Below are positions 46,660 through 53,785 of a stretch of 64,000 nt of DNA, one piece after another. Numbering within the stretch: the stretch's first letter is position 1; each line of letters starts with the position of its first letter. The stretch lies in contig JBAZSD010000007.1 of assembly GCA_041662605.1 (NCBI GenBank), forward strand, positions 1 through 64,000, written 5' to 3'. The position numbers and the translations under genes were made by a program. The DNA is from Desulfomonilaceae bacterium (lineage in GTDB: Bacteria; Desulfobacterota; Desulfomonilia; Desulfomonilales; Desulfomonilaceae). The notes beneath the pieces were generated by a model. The model was not told the origin of the DNA. It did no database searches and saw only the letters and a list, made by a program, of their open reading frames with translations.

Positions 46660-47499
46660 TTAATATGGTTGCCACTCCGTGCCATGTCTTGAAGCAATGA
46701 ACTGCCGAACCGGGGTCTCCGATTTCTCAATGACTATTGCATATGGGTAACAACTTATAGACTTAATCCAGGTCTGAAACTGATTAGGAGTAATTCCAGT
46801 TTCCACGGGACCACTCCACATGTTCAGCGTTTCTACGAGTCCGAAAGTGTAACTGGCGAAACCACCGTTGAAATCTCCACTGAGATCTTCGCAGACATAC
46901 ACCCCCCCAGGCTTAAGATGGGGTAGCATTTCCTCAAGTGTTACGATTTGATGCGCTGCCATATGACTGCCATCATCAATCACAATATCAATGCCCGGCA
47001 CTTCCTTCTTGAGCCTTTTTAAAAACGTACGATCTGACTGGTCTCCAATAAAAATATGCGTGTAATCATTGTCGTAAACTCGGCACGACTCTTGTATGTC
47101 TACGCCGAAAATTTGACAATTTGGTCCAAAATAATCCCTCCACATCTCCATACTTCCACCGCTGTAGACCCCTATCTCAAGAAGATTAACTTTCTTACCA
47201 ATAAATTTCTTGAAGTGGCGATGGTAGATCTCAAAATAATGTGCCCACTTCCAGATACCTCGTCCCGTATCTCTGGAATCGAAAAACGCCTTTAAAGGGT
47301 TTGTATTCTCCATGTCTGTGAGTGATTTTTGAGCCGGTGACGGTTCACTTACGGGTACAGCAGGCACCCAGTTCTGAGAATAATTGAAGCCATTTATGTT
47401 TGTCGGTAAAAGCCGTAGTGCCCTAAGACTAATGCGATGCTGAAGCATAAAAACTTGACATAGTTGGTATAACCCATTAATCTTACTACGTAATGACAT
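46660..47499 (-). CDS. Class I SAM-dependent methyltransferase (CmcI-like fold)
   Basis: A 279-residue protein. KKVNLLEIGVYSGGSMEMWR is the SAM site, IFGVDIQESCRVY the ribose-binding acid, and DIVIDDGSHMAAHQIVTLEE a metal-site motif like those of sugar O-methyltransferases of the MycE/DUF-type class. The N-terminal 70 residues are leader-like and of unclear role. It is cut off from the rest of the locus by the IS4-type element on one side and decayed genes on the other, but looks intact. Confidence 0.83.
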   Translation of the reverse strand: MSLRSKINGLYQLCQVFMLQHRISLRALRLLPTNINGFNYSQNWVPAVPVSEPSPAQKSLTDMENTNPLKAFFDSRDTGRGIWKWAHYFEIYHRHFKKFIGKKVNLLEIGVYSGGSMEMWRDYFGPNCQIFGVDIQESCRVYDNDYTHIFIGDQSDRTFLKRLKKEVPGIDIVIDDGSHMAAHQIVTLEEMLPHLKPGGVYVCEDLSGDFNGGFASYTFGLVETLNMWSGPVETGITPNQFQTWIKSISCYPYAIVIEKSETPVRQFIASRHGTEWQPY

Positions 47500-47633
47500 G
47501 ATGCCTCCATTAAGTTGGGATGTTTGCTGAACGGTCCTACGTCACACTCCGTTATTGGAGATTGACTTTTCAGATATAGCAGTAATTACATTGAGATCCG
47601 CAAAATTATGGCACATGCTTCGGCTGAACATTC

Positions 47634-47833
47634 TTACAAAAAGCAGTGCCGATAATTGACACGGAGTAAGAGAAAACACTCATGAGAAACATGAGTCAGA
47701 AAAGCATAAAGCGGCTGCATCTTTTCTAGATCCTGCGGACTTAAACACGAATTGGGAGTTGGATAAGCTCTAAGGTCAACAGAAGTTTTTTTAAGGGCTT
47801 TCCGAAGAAACGGCATTTGGGAGGATTATTCAT
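47634..47833 (-). pseudogene. Decayed N-terminal piece of a sugar C-methyltransferase
   Basis: Two overlapping frames together reproduce the N-terminal zinc domain of the protein encoded at 41742-42977. The first frame reads MNNPPKCRFFGKPLKK, where the second zinc Cys has become Phe. After a shift near 47790, the other frame reads TSVDLRAYPTPNSCLSPQ and QPLYAFLTHVSHECFLL, matching HTFVDLGSSPPTNSLLTR and EPFYPLHAYVCDECFLV. The SAM domain is absent. It is joined in frame to an antitoxin-like ORF upstream. Confidence 0.75.
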
Positions 47834-48085
47834 GAAAATCATCGTTAGATATTCAGGGTTAGGCCAAAGACATTGCTCAAGCCCAAAGAATTTCTCCCAG
47901 TCGATCTCAGCATCGTCCTTGGTTTTGAAGAAACTGTTCAAGCCAATGGCCTGGAATTCAGCCTCGGAGTTGGAAATTTGTTCCGGCATTACAACGATGT
48001 TGAGTTCAGCAGATGAGATGGCTTCCGGTATTGATTCGGTAAGCTCGATGTGGCCGTCTTTGTAGTAGCATTTTATTGCGAACAA
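47741..48085 (-). CDS. Orphan antitoxin-like small protein, fused to a C-methyltransferase remnant
   Basis: A 114-codon frame starting at a TTG (48085) with AAAGGTGA just upstream. The first ~83 residues (FAIKCYYKDGHIELTESIP, then DDAEIDWEKFFGLE) resemble small type II antitoxin-like proteins; the DWEKFFGLE end recalls DWKHLYGLG in the VapC partner at 53341. The remaining ~30 residues (from MNNPPKCRFF) come from the decayed C-methyltransferase. No toxin gene accompanies it. The longer frame to 48223 is repeat-derived and rejected as an extension. Confidence 0.5.
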   Translation of the reverse strand: MFAIKCYYKDGHIELTESIPEAISSAELNIVVMPEQISNSEAEFQAIGLNSFFKTKDDAEIDWEKFFGLEQCLWPNPEYLTMIFMNNPPKCRFFGKPLKKLLLTLELIQLPIRV

Positions 48086-48121
48086 TTGAATCACCTTTAA
48101 TGAATGACGTGCCGCAAAACC

Positions 48122-48245
48122 CCCATGGCGAAGCCATGGGCTCACGAATGTTGGCCTCAAGGGCCAAAGGTGAGTTTTCTTAAGAGTAGTCCAATTTGCC
48201 CCTCTTAACGGGGCAACGTTCATGAGCCCACGGTTCTACCGTGGG
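48122..48245. repeat. Palindromic repeat (family 1)
   Basis: Full copy: arm CCCATGGCGAAGCCATGGG, GGCCTCAAGGGCC, GCCCCTCTTAACGGGGC, inverted GTTCATGAGCCC, arm CCCACGGTTCTACCGTGGG. It is the first part of an ordered mosaic: a spacer (48246-48320, with a TTCGAGCGTCGTTCGA dyad), family 3 (48324-48362) and half of family 2 follow. The same order recurs at 50460, 51869 and 54367. Confidence 0.8.
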
Positions 48246-48323
48246 GGATTGTAGGGCAGGGACGCCCGTCACTATTGGACGCTAATGAACGTCATTTCGA
48301 GCGTCGTTCGATCCCCCCAGGCC

Positions 48324-48362
48324 TTCAACCTGGGCTGGATTAATGCGCCCATTCAGGGCTTG
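48324..48362. repeat. Repeat family 3 (CCCAGGC...GCCCTTTCAGGGC type)
   Basis: Two small hairpin arms: CCCAGGCCTTCAACCTGGG and GCCCATTCAGGGC. Other copies are at 50636-50686, 51610-51659, 52063-52112, 54136-54183 and 54567-54615. Confidence 0.7.
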
Positions 48363-48450
48363 TTAAGGACAAGATCTCTCCCAAGGGTCGAGATGACATT
48401 GTTCGCTCACTCGAAATGACAGCCGTCGCAAGGCTCTGTCGAGATGTCAA

Positions 48451-49101
48451 TCAATCAGACTCCTCGTTGCTGACCTGTTTATGTTTTAACGGAATTTTTT
48501 TTGTCGCCGTTGGAAGATAGTTTTCGAATGTAATAACACTTTTTCGTGTTTTTTCCTCCAACTCCAACCGAGCCTTTTTAGCTATCTTGTCCGCCCTTTT
48601 CCCCTACATCTGCAGTTTTCAATAATCAGTAAGTTTGTTACGGGTTTCCTGACCAAGCATCCGCTGTTGGATCCACTTTTCGCTTCTGCCCTGCTCACGC
48701 CAGTATTCACGGGCACGTTCGAGTGAACGAGCTGGATCGCTCATGTCCTGCAACCGCTCGTATCCTACCTTTGCCAGCCATAATTTTATCGGTTCAGCCT
48801 TGGAACTGGGCACAGACTGAATAATTCGCAACAGTGTTGCCGGATCAGCAACATCGGTCAGATATTTCTTTCCGTCTGCGGCTTCCAGTTTCAGTCGGTT
48901 ACATTTTGTAACCGACTCGCTGCCTTCCTTTCTTAAACGGTTTTTCAAAACTTTCCAGTAGTTTCGAGCCGCCTGATAATCCGATTGCTGTATCAGAACC
49001 TGTAAAATATCGACCACAGAGAAATACCAGACTTCTGTCTGTTCGTCGTAATGACGACGGATTTTATAGTTTTCAAAAACGGCTAATTCATTGTCAACCA
49101 T
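48451..49101 (-). pseudogene. BRO-N/DinD-like protein gene with internal deletion
   Basis: The first 160 codons encode a BRO-N type protein: VWYFSVVDILQVLIQQSDYQ, DVADPATLLRIIQSVPSSKA and RSEKWIQQRMLGQETRNKLTDY, as in phage antirepressor-like and DinD-type proteins. The frame then meets TGA and soon TAG, and continues in frame with KIAKKARLELEEKTRKSV and ITFENYLP, the conserved C-terminal end of these proteins, to a TGA at 48451. About 80 middle residues are missing. A truncated protein might still be made; function is probably lost. Confidence 0.75.
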
Positions 49102-49340
49102 TAATATCCCGCCGCTTTTAGGACCGCTTCGTCGTCAAGTAGCTGAAATGTGGCATACTTTATTTTTGAGACTAGACGTGACAATATTTTGACTGTATTG
49201 CCGGTAGAAGCATTGTCAGCAAAAATGTGTTCGTAATCGTAACCGTCCAGTTTCTCAAAGACCGCCTTGATCCGAAGATAAAGCTCTTCAACATTTTCTT
49301 CTTTATTGAAACATGGGGTAACGACACTAATTAGCTTCAT
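49101..49340 (-). pseudogene. GT2 glycosyltransferase N-terminal fragment
   Basis: About the first 65 of 79 residues are the start of a DPM-like GT2 enzyme: LISVVTPCFNKEENVEELYL and YEHIFADNASTGNTVKIL, where the usual acidic DNAS motif is retained. The tail LLDDEAVLKAAGY does not belong to GT2 and looks like the end of another gene, so this is a fusion of remnants. It overlaps the BRO gene start by a few bases. Confidence 0.7.
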
Positions 49341-49370
49341 TGGCTATTCTTTGGTGGTTATTTTCTACCA

Positions 49371-49485
49371 TGTCATTTCGAACGAAGAGAAAAATCCATC
49401 CGGTCGAGGGTCACATACATTGCCGACCATAGGGGTAAATAAACGGATTGGAAAGATCTTGTCGCTACGCTCGCTCGAGATGACA
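49371..49485. repeat. Palindromic repeat, family 2
   Basis: TGTCATTTCGAACGAAGAG at one end and CTCGCTCGAGATGACA at the other, with the internal stem AAAATCC/AGATCTTGTCGC. It is followed directly by family 1 sequence (arm near 49508, better copy 49573-49700). Confidence 0.75.
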
Positions 49486-49572
49486 GAAGGCCAAATCACA
49501 ACCACCACCCACGGCGCAGGAGCGGCTCAACATTTTGAGCAACAAAAAACCGAAATGAACGATCCAAATCCA

Positions 49573-49700
49573 CCCACGGCGCAGCCATGGGCTCACGAAT
49601 GTTGGGCCACAGGAGCGGCCCAAAGGGGAATACACTCCGGATTTATTACCCATAGCGTTGCTATGGTCTGTTCTGACGACGCCCTTTCAGGGCTATGAAG
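49573..49700. repeat. Palindromic repeat (family 1), variant right half
   Basis: It starts with the normal arm CCCACGGCGCAGCCATGGG and GGGCCACAGGAGCGGCCC, but the right half is replaced by CCCATAGCGTTGCTATGG and GCCCTTTCAGGGC, the variant also seen near 3660 and 52760. The gap 49341-49727 holds only repeats. Confidence 0.65.
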
Positions 49701-49727
49701 GATCAAGATCTCTCGCGAGGCGATATG

Positions 49728-50018
49728 CTATTTAGAACGTTGCATTTGCTTGTAAACGCTTTTTCTATGTCCCACATCTCGAATGATAACTACACGATCT
49801 TTGAAATCTATTTTATAAATTATTCTGTAATTCCCGGAGAGAACCCTAAATGATGACATCGGCACAGAAAGCTTTTTACAGCCTCTGGGCATTGGATCCG
49901 CACGAAGTACATCGATTTTAACCAAGACTTTTATGGCGTCGGATCTCGGAATGGACTGGAGTTGTTTTTGAGCCGTCTTTTCGATTATGACGCTAAACGG
50001 TAATTCATGTTCATTCAA
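49728..50018 (-). CDS. RelE/ParE-family toxin (module A)
   Basis: A 96-residue toxin. SVIIEKTAQKQLQSIPRSDA, RGCKKLSVPMSSFRVLSGNY and RIIYKIDFKDRVVIIRDVGH are the usual RelE beta-sheet core, with the final HRKSVY motif containing the basic active-site face. RelE toxins cut mRNA in the ribosome. It overlaps the antitoxin gene by eight bases. A paralogous pair lies at 52110-52593. Confidence 0.88.
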   Translation of the reverse strand: MNEHELPFSVIIEKTAQKQLQSIPRSDAIKVLVKIDVLRADPMPRGCKKLSVPMSSFRVLSGNYRIIYKIDFKDRVVIIRDVGHRKSVYKQMQRSK

Positions 50019-50232
50019 CTTCCAGCAAGGCCTTCATTTCCTCAAGCGTTATGGTTTCTTCCGGCTCTGGACTAGCGAAGGCTTTAAAAGCAACTAAATA
50101 ATCCAATCTATCTTCCGGTTCGGTTAATGCCTCGAATTCAGCCTGGAAAGCCGGATCTTCAAAACTATGAGCCGGTAGCTTAACGTTTTCGTTCCCTTCT
50201 GTTCCAATTGTGGCTGTTCCTGTTTTCGTCAC
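50011..50232 (-). CDS. Antitoxin of RelE module A
   Basis: A 73-residue protein preceding the toxin. The segment AEFEALTEPEDRLDYLVAFK and the end TITLEEMKALLEVE recur in the antitoxin of module B (AEFDALTNNEDRLDYIELTK, TISLDELKALLSAE). No DNA-binding domain is obvious at the N-terminus, so autoregulation cannot be claimed. The start MTKTGT has GGAG-like bases upstream (AGGAGC). Confidence 0.8.
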   Translation of the reverse strand: MTKTGTATIGTEGNENVKLPAHSFEDPAFQAEFEALTEPEDRLDYLVAFKAFASPEPEETITLEEMKALLEVE

Positions 50233-50384
50233 AAGCTCCTAGGGGCTTCCTATTGTCTCGGACTAAGTTAAGCATACCTATTGCAGCCGATTATTGCAAC
50301 TTCCAGGGCGCTACCTGTAGGCAATCCAAATATATAGGCGCGGACGCCCGTCGCCACCATGAATAAAGACAAGATCCAAAATTC

Positions 50385-50569
50385 CCATGGCGCAATAAAG
50401 GTTCAATATGCAAACACCCACCTATAGCGCAAGGGGTTCAAGATTTTGAGCCACTACGATATGAATGTTGGACCGGGGGAAGCCGGCCCAAAGGGGAATA
50501 TATTCAAGAGTTGTCATGTTTGCCCCTTTTAATGGGGCAACATTCATGAGCCCACGGTTCTACCGTGGG
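50385..50569. repeat. Palindromic repeat (family 1), start of mosaic 2
   Basis: A degraded left half (CCCATGGCGCAATAAAGGTTC from about 50383, then GAATGTTGGACC) and a good right half (GCCCCTTTTAATGGGGC, arm CCCACGGTTCTACCGTGGG ending 50569). A spacer (50570-50635), family 3 (50636-50686) and family 2 (50691-50814) follow. The gap 50233-50825 contains nothing else. Confidence 0.7.
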
Positions 50570-50635
50570 GGATTTTCGGGAAGGGACGCCGTCACTATTG
50601 GACGCTAATGAACGTCCTTTCGAACATCGTTCGAT

Positions 50636-50686
50636 TCCCCCCAGGCCTTCACCCTAGGCTGGAATAAAACGCCCTTTCAGGGCTTG
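50636..50686. repeat. Repeat family 3
   Basis: CCCCCAGGCCTTCACCCTAGGC and GCCCTTTCAGGGC arms, immediately before a family 2 copy. It occupies the third position of mosaic 2. Confidence 0.65.
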
Positions 50687-50690
50687 CGAA

Positions 50691-50814
50691 TGTCATTTCG
50701 AAAGAAGAGAGAAATCCACCCCGCAGCGGAATACGTACATGACAGGCCATATTGTTACACGATACTTGGTAAGATTTCTCGTCGCTAAGGTGGCGCTATG
50801 TATCGTGGAATGAC
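50691..50814. repeat. Palindromic repeat, family 2
   Basis: TGTCATTTCGAAAGAAGAG to TCGTGGAATGAC. The central part is nearly the same as that of 51667-51781, including GCAGCGGAATACGTACATG, so these two are the closest pair of family 2. Confidence 0.75.
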
Positions 50815-50825
50815 TTATCTCGGCT

Positions 50826-51065
50826 TTAGGGCCAAACAGCGTCTTTAGGAATGCCAAGGCTTGCAAGTAACGCTTCGATGACACGCCAAGATATCTCTGG
50901 GTTTGTCCCATGTTTTTTTATAGTGTATTGCGGCCCCTTCGGAGAGTTTTCGGAAAGAGGGCGGACCAGGATAGTCTCCGATCCTTTACCGCCCCGCTTA
51001 ACTTTCACTCGATACGGCTTGAGGGCTTTGAGCAGATCCTTGAACCGTACAGGGGATTTAGGCAT
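50826..51065 (-). CDS. hicA: HicA-family mRNA interferase toxin
   Basis: About 79 residues from the ATG at 51065: RFKDLLKALKPYRVKVKRGG, ETILVRPLSENSPKGPQY, IKKHGTNPEISWRVIEALLA. The conserved His lies in KKHGTN, as in the HicA dsRBD-like fold. It is longer than the smallest HicA proteins but typical of the YcfA-like branch. It overlaps hicB by eight bases. The frame opens 12 codons further upstream inside hicB; that extension is not needed. Confidence 0.85.
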   Translation of the reverse strand: MPKSPVRFKDLLKALKPYRVKVKRGGKGSETILVRPLSENSPKGPQYTIKKHGTNPEISWRVIEALLASLGIPKDAVWP

Positions 51066-51429
51066 GACAAATTTGTCTATAAAAGCACTTGCTAGCTTCA
51101 ATTATGGGAATAAGTGAAGAATCATCTTTGAATATGGGGTCTCTGCGGTAAGAGTTTTTTTCCCGGTCCTCACAGTTGAAAAAATCTTTCCAAACACTCA
51201 GTGGGGCCGGATGGTACATGTATTCCAAATTGTCATTTTCAAGAGCATATCGGACGTGAGACTCTATTACATCGATGATGTCCGACTCTGCCTCATTGAC
51301 CGTCTCAGCCACAGTCACAAGGTTTAGCTCAAGACAATGCGCCACCCAGCCGTCAGGCTCTTGCCGTATAACAACTCTAAAAGAGAACGGCTCTTCTCTA
51401 AGCATAATTGCCTCCATATCTTGAACCAC
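51058..51429 (-). CDS. hicB: HicB-family antitoxin
   Basis: Up to 123 residues. FRVVIRQEPDGWVAHCLELN, LVTVAETVNEAESDIIDVIE is the partial RNase H-like HicB fold. A C-terminal tail of about 50 residues (PLSVWKDFFNCEDREKNS) follows without an obvious HTH or RHH domain. hicB precedes hicA in this orientation. The start could be MVQDM or the Met at residue 5 or 9. Confidence 0.83.
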   Translation of the reverse strand: MVQDMEAIMLREEPFSFRVVIRQEPDGWVAHCLELNLVTVAETVNEAESDIIDVIESHVRYALENDNLEYMYHPAPLSVWKDFFNCEDREKNSYRRDPIFKDDSSLIPIIEASKCFYRQICHA

Positions 51430-51539
51430 CAGTCTGGACCGGCGTAGGAGTTATTGGAACAGCCATGATAGTTCTCCTTGATCAATAGCTTATCCATTTT
51501 TATCGAAATTGGCAATCACTGATCATTGGCTGGGCCACG

Positions 51540-51610
51540 ATTTCGACCATAGGTTTTGGATGGTTATCGGTTTCTTCGGCGAGCCGAGTTCCCATAGCAC
51601 CTGCGAGGAT
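51540..51610 (-). pseudogene. Remnant of the rfbF 5' coding region (1)
   Basis: The minus strand reads ILAGAMGTRLAEETDNHPKP then MVEI, nearly identical to residues 5-28 of RfbF (57510-57577). It begins at the codon for Ile5 of RfbF, joined to a family 3 repeat, and ends after MVEI where similarity stops. No start codon remains. It lies upstream of hicBA. Confidence 0.8.
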
Positions 51611-51659
51611 GCCCAGGGTTTCGCCTTGGGCTGGCATAAAACGCCCTTTCAGGGCTTGT
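51610..51659. repeat. Repeat family 3 joined to an rfbF remnant
   Basis: CCCAGGGTTTCGCCTTGGG and GCCCTTTCAGGGC arms. Its left edge meets the rfbF remnant at the same point as at 54136. Confidence 0.7.
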
Positions 51660-51666
51660 TGGGGAA

Positions 51667-51781
51667 TGTCATTTCGAACGAAGAGAGAAATCCATCCCGC
51701 AGCGGAATACGTACATGACAGGCCATATTGTTACACAATACTTGGTAAGATTTCTCGTCGCAAGGCTCTGTCGAAATGACA
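51667..51781. repeat. Palindromic repeat, family 2
   Basis: TGTCATTTCGAACGAAGAG to CTGTCGAAATGACA with the internal stem GAGAGAAATCC/AGATTTCTCGTCGC. It is close to the copy at 50691-50814. Confidence 0.78.
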
Positions 51782-51868
51782 GCAGGCCAAATCACAACCA
51801 CCACCCACGGCGCAGGAGCGGCTCAACATTTTGAGCAACAAAAAACCGAAATGAACGATCCAAATCCA

Positions 51869-51991
51869 CCCACGGCGCAGCCACGGGCTCACGAATGTTG
51901 GCCACAAGGGCCAAATGTGAGTTCTCTTAAGAGTTGTCCAATTTGCCCCCTCTTCAAGGCACCGTTCATGAGCCCACGGTTCTACCGTGGG
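51869..51991. repeat. Palindromic repeat (family 1), start of mosaic 3
   Basis: A full copy: arm CCCACGGCGCAGCCACGGG, GGCCACAAGGGCC, GCCCCCTCTTCAAGGC, arm CCCACGGTTCTACCGTGGG. A spacer with TTCGAACATCGTTCGA follows, then family 3 at 52063-52112. The gap 51430-52109 contains only repeats and the rfbF remnant. Confidence 0.8.
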
Positions 51992-52062
51992 GGATTGTAG
52001 GGCAGGGACGCCCGTTACTATTGGACGCTAATGAACGTCCTTTCGAACATCGTTCGATCGTC

Positions 52063-52112
52063 CCAACCAAGGCCTTCACCCTAGGCTGGAATAAAACGCC
52101 CCTTCAGGGCTA
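52063..52112. repeat. Repeat family 3 overlapping the relE stop
   Basis: Arms AAGGCCTTCACCCTAGGC and GCCCCTTCAGGGC; its last bases (CTA, minus-strand TAG) are the stop codon of the RelE gene of module B. Confidence 0.65.
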
Positions 52113-52397
52113 GTCGGAAATGTTCCGATTGGCCTTTTTCCTGTGAGAAATAGAGACTATCGTGATCATGGACGAAGACAAATCTACTACGTACAGGATT
52201 CTGTAATCTCCCTGCCTCAATCTGTAGCCATTTTCCAGAGTTGACACCTTTTTGCAACCACTGGGGAAAGGATTTTGTTGGAGCCTAGATATTTTGGTCA
52301 GTATTTTGGAGGCTATTGCCTTAGGAATCCGCGTGATCTCTTTTGAGACATGTCGATTAATATTGACACGATATTGCTTTGATCCACTATTCTGCAC
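52110..52397 (-). CDS. RelE/ParE-family toxin (module B)
   Basis: A 95-residue toxin: VNINRHVSKEITRIPKAIAS, FPSGCKKVSTLENGYRLRQG and DYRILYVVDLSSSMITIVSI then SHRKK. It has the same fold and motif order as module A (GCKK, YRI, HRK), but is not a recent duplicate. Its stop codon is provided by the edge of a repeat. It overlaps its antitoxin by 11 bases. Confidence 0.87.
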   Translation of the reverse strand: MQNSGSKQYRVNINRHVSKEITRIPKAIASKILTKISRLQQNPFPSGCKKVSTLENGYRLRQGDYRILYVVDLSSSMITIVSISHRKKANRNISD

Positions 52398-52593
52398 TCA
52401 GGAGCGCCTTAAGTTCGTCCAGCGATATTGTCCCGTGGTCTTTGACCTGTTCGATACCTTTTGTGAGTTCGATGTAATCAAGACGATCTTCATTATTGGT
52501 TAGAGCGTCGAATTCAGCCTGATGTTCTGTATCGGCAAAATCATAAGTGATCAAATCATCTGAACTGAATTCATCAATCTTTTTGGCAAGCAT
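52387..52593 (-). CDS. Antitoxin of RelE module B
   Basis: A 68-residue protein. AEFDALTNNEDRLDYIELTK and TISLDELKALLSAE align with the module A antitoxin. No DNA-binding domain is evident. GGAGGACGCT stands just upstream of the ATG, a good ribosome site. Directly coupled to the toxin gene by overlap. Confidence 0.82.
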   Translation of the reverse strand: MLAKKIDEFSSDDLITYDFADTEHQAEFDALTNNEDRLDYIELTKGIEQVKDHGTISLDELKALLSAE

Positions 52594-52668
52594 AGCGTCC
52601 TCCGCACTGATTTCATTTTAAAAGAGATCAAGGTCAGTGTCAAAGATGATTAACTGCAACCCAAATTC

Positions 52669-52868
52669 CCCACGGCGCAAAAAAGGTTCAAGACTTTGAA
52701 CCCTTACGATATGAATATTGGACCGCGGGAGCGGCCCAAAGGGGAATGCGCTCCGGATTTATTACCCATAGCGTTGCTATGGTCTATTCTGACGCCGCCC
52801 TTCCAGGGCTGTAGGGGATGTTCTCTCAAGAGTGATCATATTTGCCCCCTCTTCAAGGCTCGTTCGAG
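52669..52868. repeat. Palindromic repeat (family 1), degraded
   Basis: A short left arm (CCCCACGGCGCAAAAAAGG), GGACCGCGGGAGCGGCCC, the variant CCCATAGCGTTGCTATGG and GCCCTTCCAGGGC, then GCCCCCTCTTCAAGGC. The right arm is missing. It fills the gap 52594-52891 between module B and the VapC gene. Confidence 0.65.
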
Positions 52869-52891
52869 ATAATGATGCAAATAACCACGAA

Positions 52892-53344
52892 TTAGGAAAG
52901 TAAATAGTCTTTTAATAAGATGACTCTCAACTCTTTTATCTGCTTTAGCTTCGCATCATTGGTGAGAAATGCGTCCGCCTCCACATCAAGGGCAGCAGCC
53001 ACTTGTAAGGCGTCAACGGTCTTAAGAAAAGAATAACGGCCTCTCAAATTGCCGGCAGTCTCTGCTATCCCTTCTGATATCTCGATAAGAGTAAGATGCT
53101 TGGCGTATTTGATGAATTGAACGAATTTTTGCGCAAGCGTCACATCATTGATGGCTACCGGTTTTATCAAGACTTCAGTTAGAGTTAGAACCGATGAATA
53201 CGCTGCCAAACTTCCTGATTCGATGGCAATCACAACTTCTCTGGCAAGTGGGCCAAATTCAGGGTGACCCTGTAGGTAATAGATGATGGGGGCTGTGTCG
53301 ATGAAGACGCTATTTATACGAGCAAATTCTTCGGACAGAGTCAC
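52892..53344 (-). CDS. PIN-domain ribonuclease toxin (VapC-like)
   Basis: A 150-residue PIN protein. The first conserved Asp is in SVFIDTAPIIYYLQGH; the Glu in LTEVLIKP; then TVDALQVAAALDVEADAFLT and NDAKL carry the later acidic residues. These form the metal site of PIN ribonucleases, which cleave tRNA or rRNA. It overlaps its antitoxin gene by four bases. Confidence 0.88.
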   Translation of the reverse strand: MTLSEEFARINSVFIDTAPIIYYLQGHPEFGPLAREVVIAIESGSLAAYSSVLTLTEVLIKPVAINDVTLAQKFVQFIKYAKHLTLIEISEGIAETAGNLRGRYSFLKTVDALQVAAALDVEADAFLTNDAKLKQIKELRVILLKDYLLS

Positions 53345-53565
53345 AGTCTGTCCTCTCTCAGGCTGTTGACATATTCCTGGGCATCTTCAGTCCTCCAAAG
53401 ATCTTTACCAAGGCCATAGAGATGTTTCCAATCGAGTTCACTGTCAGATTGTCCTGATTTCCGTAACTGTCTGACAAGTTTTTCCATTAACATCAACTGT
53501 TCGTCACGTGAGAGGCTCTTGATCTCTTTTTCAATTTCTATAATTGTGATTGGTGTTGGCATGGG
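53341..53565 (-). CDS. Antitoxin partner of the PIN toxin
   Basis: About 74 residues from the second Met. PTPITIIEIEKEIKSLSRDE, QLMLMEKLVRQLRKSG is a helical N-terminal part like those of VapB antitoxins of the DUF2281/AbrB-lacking type; SELDWKHLYGLGKDLW is the toxin-binding tail. The frame opens 7 codons earlier but MPTP is the better start. It precedes and overlaps the toxin gene. Confidence 0.8.
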   Translation of the reverse strand, partial: PMPTPITIIEIEKEIKSLSRDEQLMLMEKLVRQLRKSGQSDSELDWKHLYGLGKDLWRTEDAQEYVNSLREDRL

Positions 53566-53620
53566 ACACCCTGTCTTTTGTTTCAATATTATACTCCGAC
53601 GGAATTTGTTCTCCGAAATC

Positions 53621-53785
53621 CTAATCCAGCGTTACGAGGATTCTACCCTCAATATAGGCTCGTTCCAGAATCTCTTCATCTCCAGGATCTTCGGGCCATT
53701 CACCCGCCCAAACTACATCATGACCTTCAGATCTAGGACGCTGTGAAGCGGGGCCCCAAACGCACGTGTCGAGAAGCAACTTCAT
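53621..53785 (-). CDS. DUF5615-family PIN-like protein, cut short by a nonsense codon
   Basis: 54 residues: KLLLDTCVWGPASQRPRSEG, VVWAGEWPEDPGDEEILERA then EGRILVTLD. The D at residue 6 and the WPEDPGDEEIL region are family hallmarks. The frame ends at TAG and the next codons are DFGE, so the conserved LDKDFGE motif has lost its Lys by nonsense mutation; further on similarity fades. Full members are about 110 residues, so this is a truncated and probably inactive toxin. It overlaps the DUF433 gene by 4 bp (ATGA). Confidence 0.8.
   Translation of the reverse strand: MKLLLDTCVWGPASQRPRSEGHDVVWAGEWPEDPGDEEILERAYIEGRILVTLD

Noticed and set aside
48086..48223. N-terminal extension of the antitoxin-like ORF.
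   Set aside because: It is translated palindromic repeat; the TTG at 48085 has a good ribosome site.
51324..51515. 63-codon minus-strand frame ahead of hicB.
   Set aside because: It overlaps hicB in another frame, with no conserved motif; treated as a shadow.
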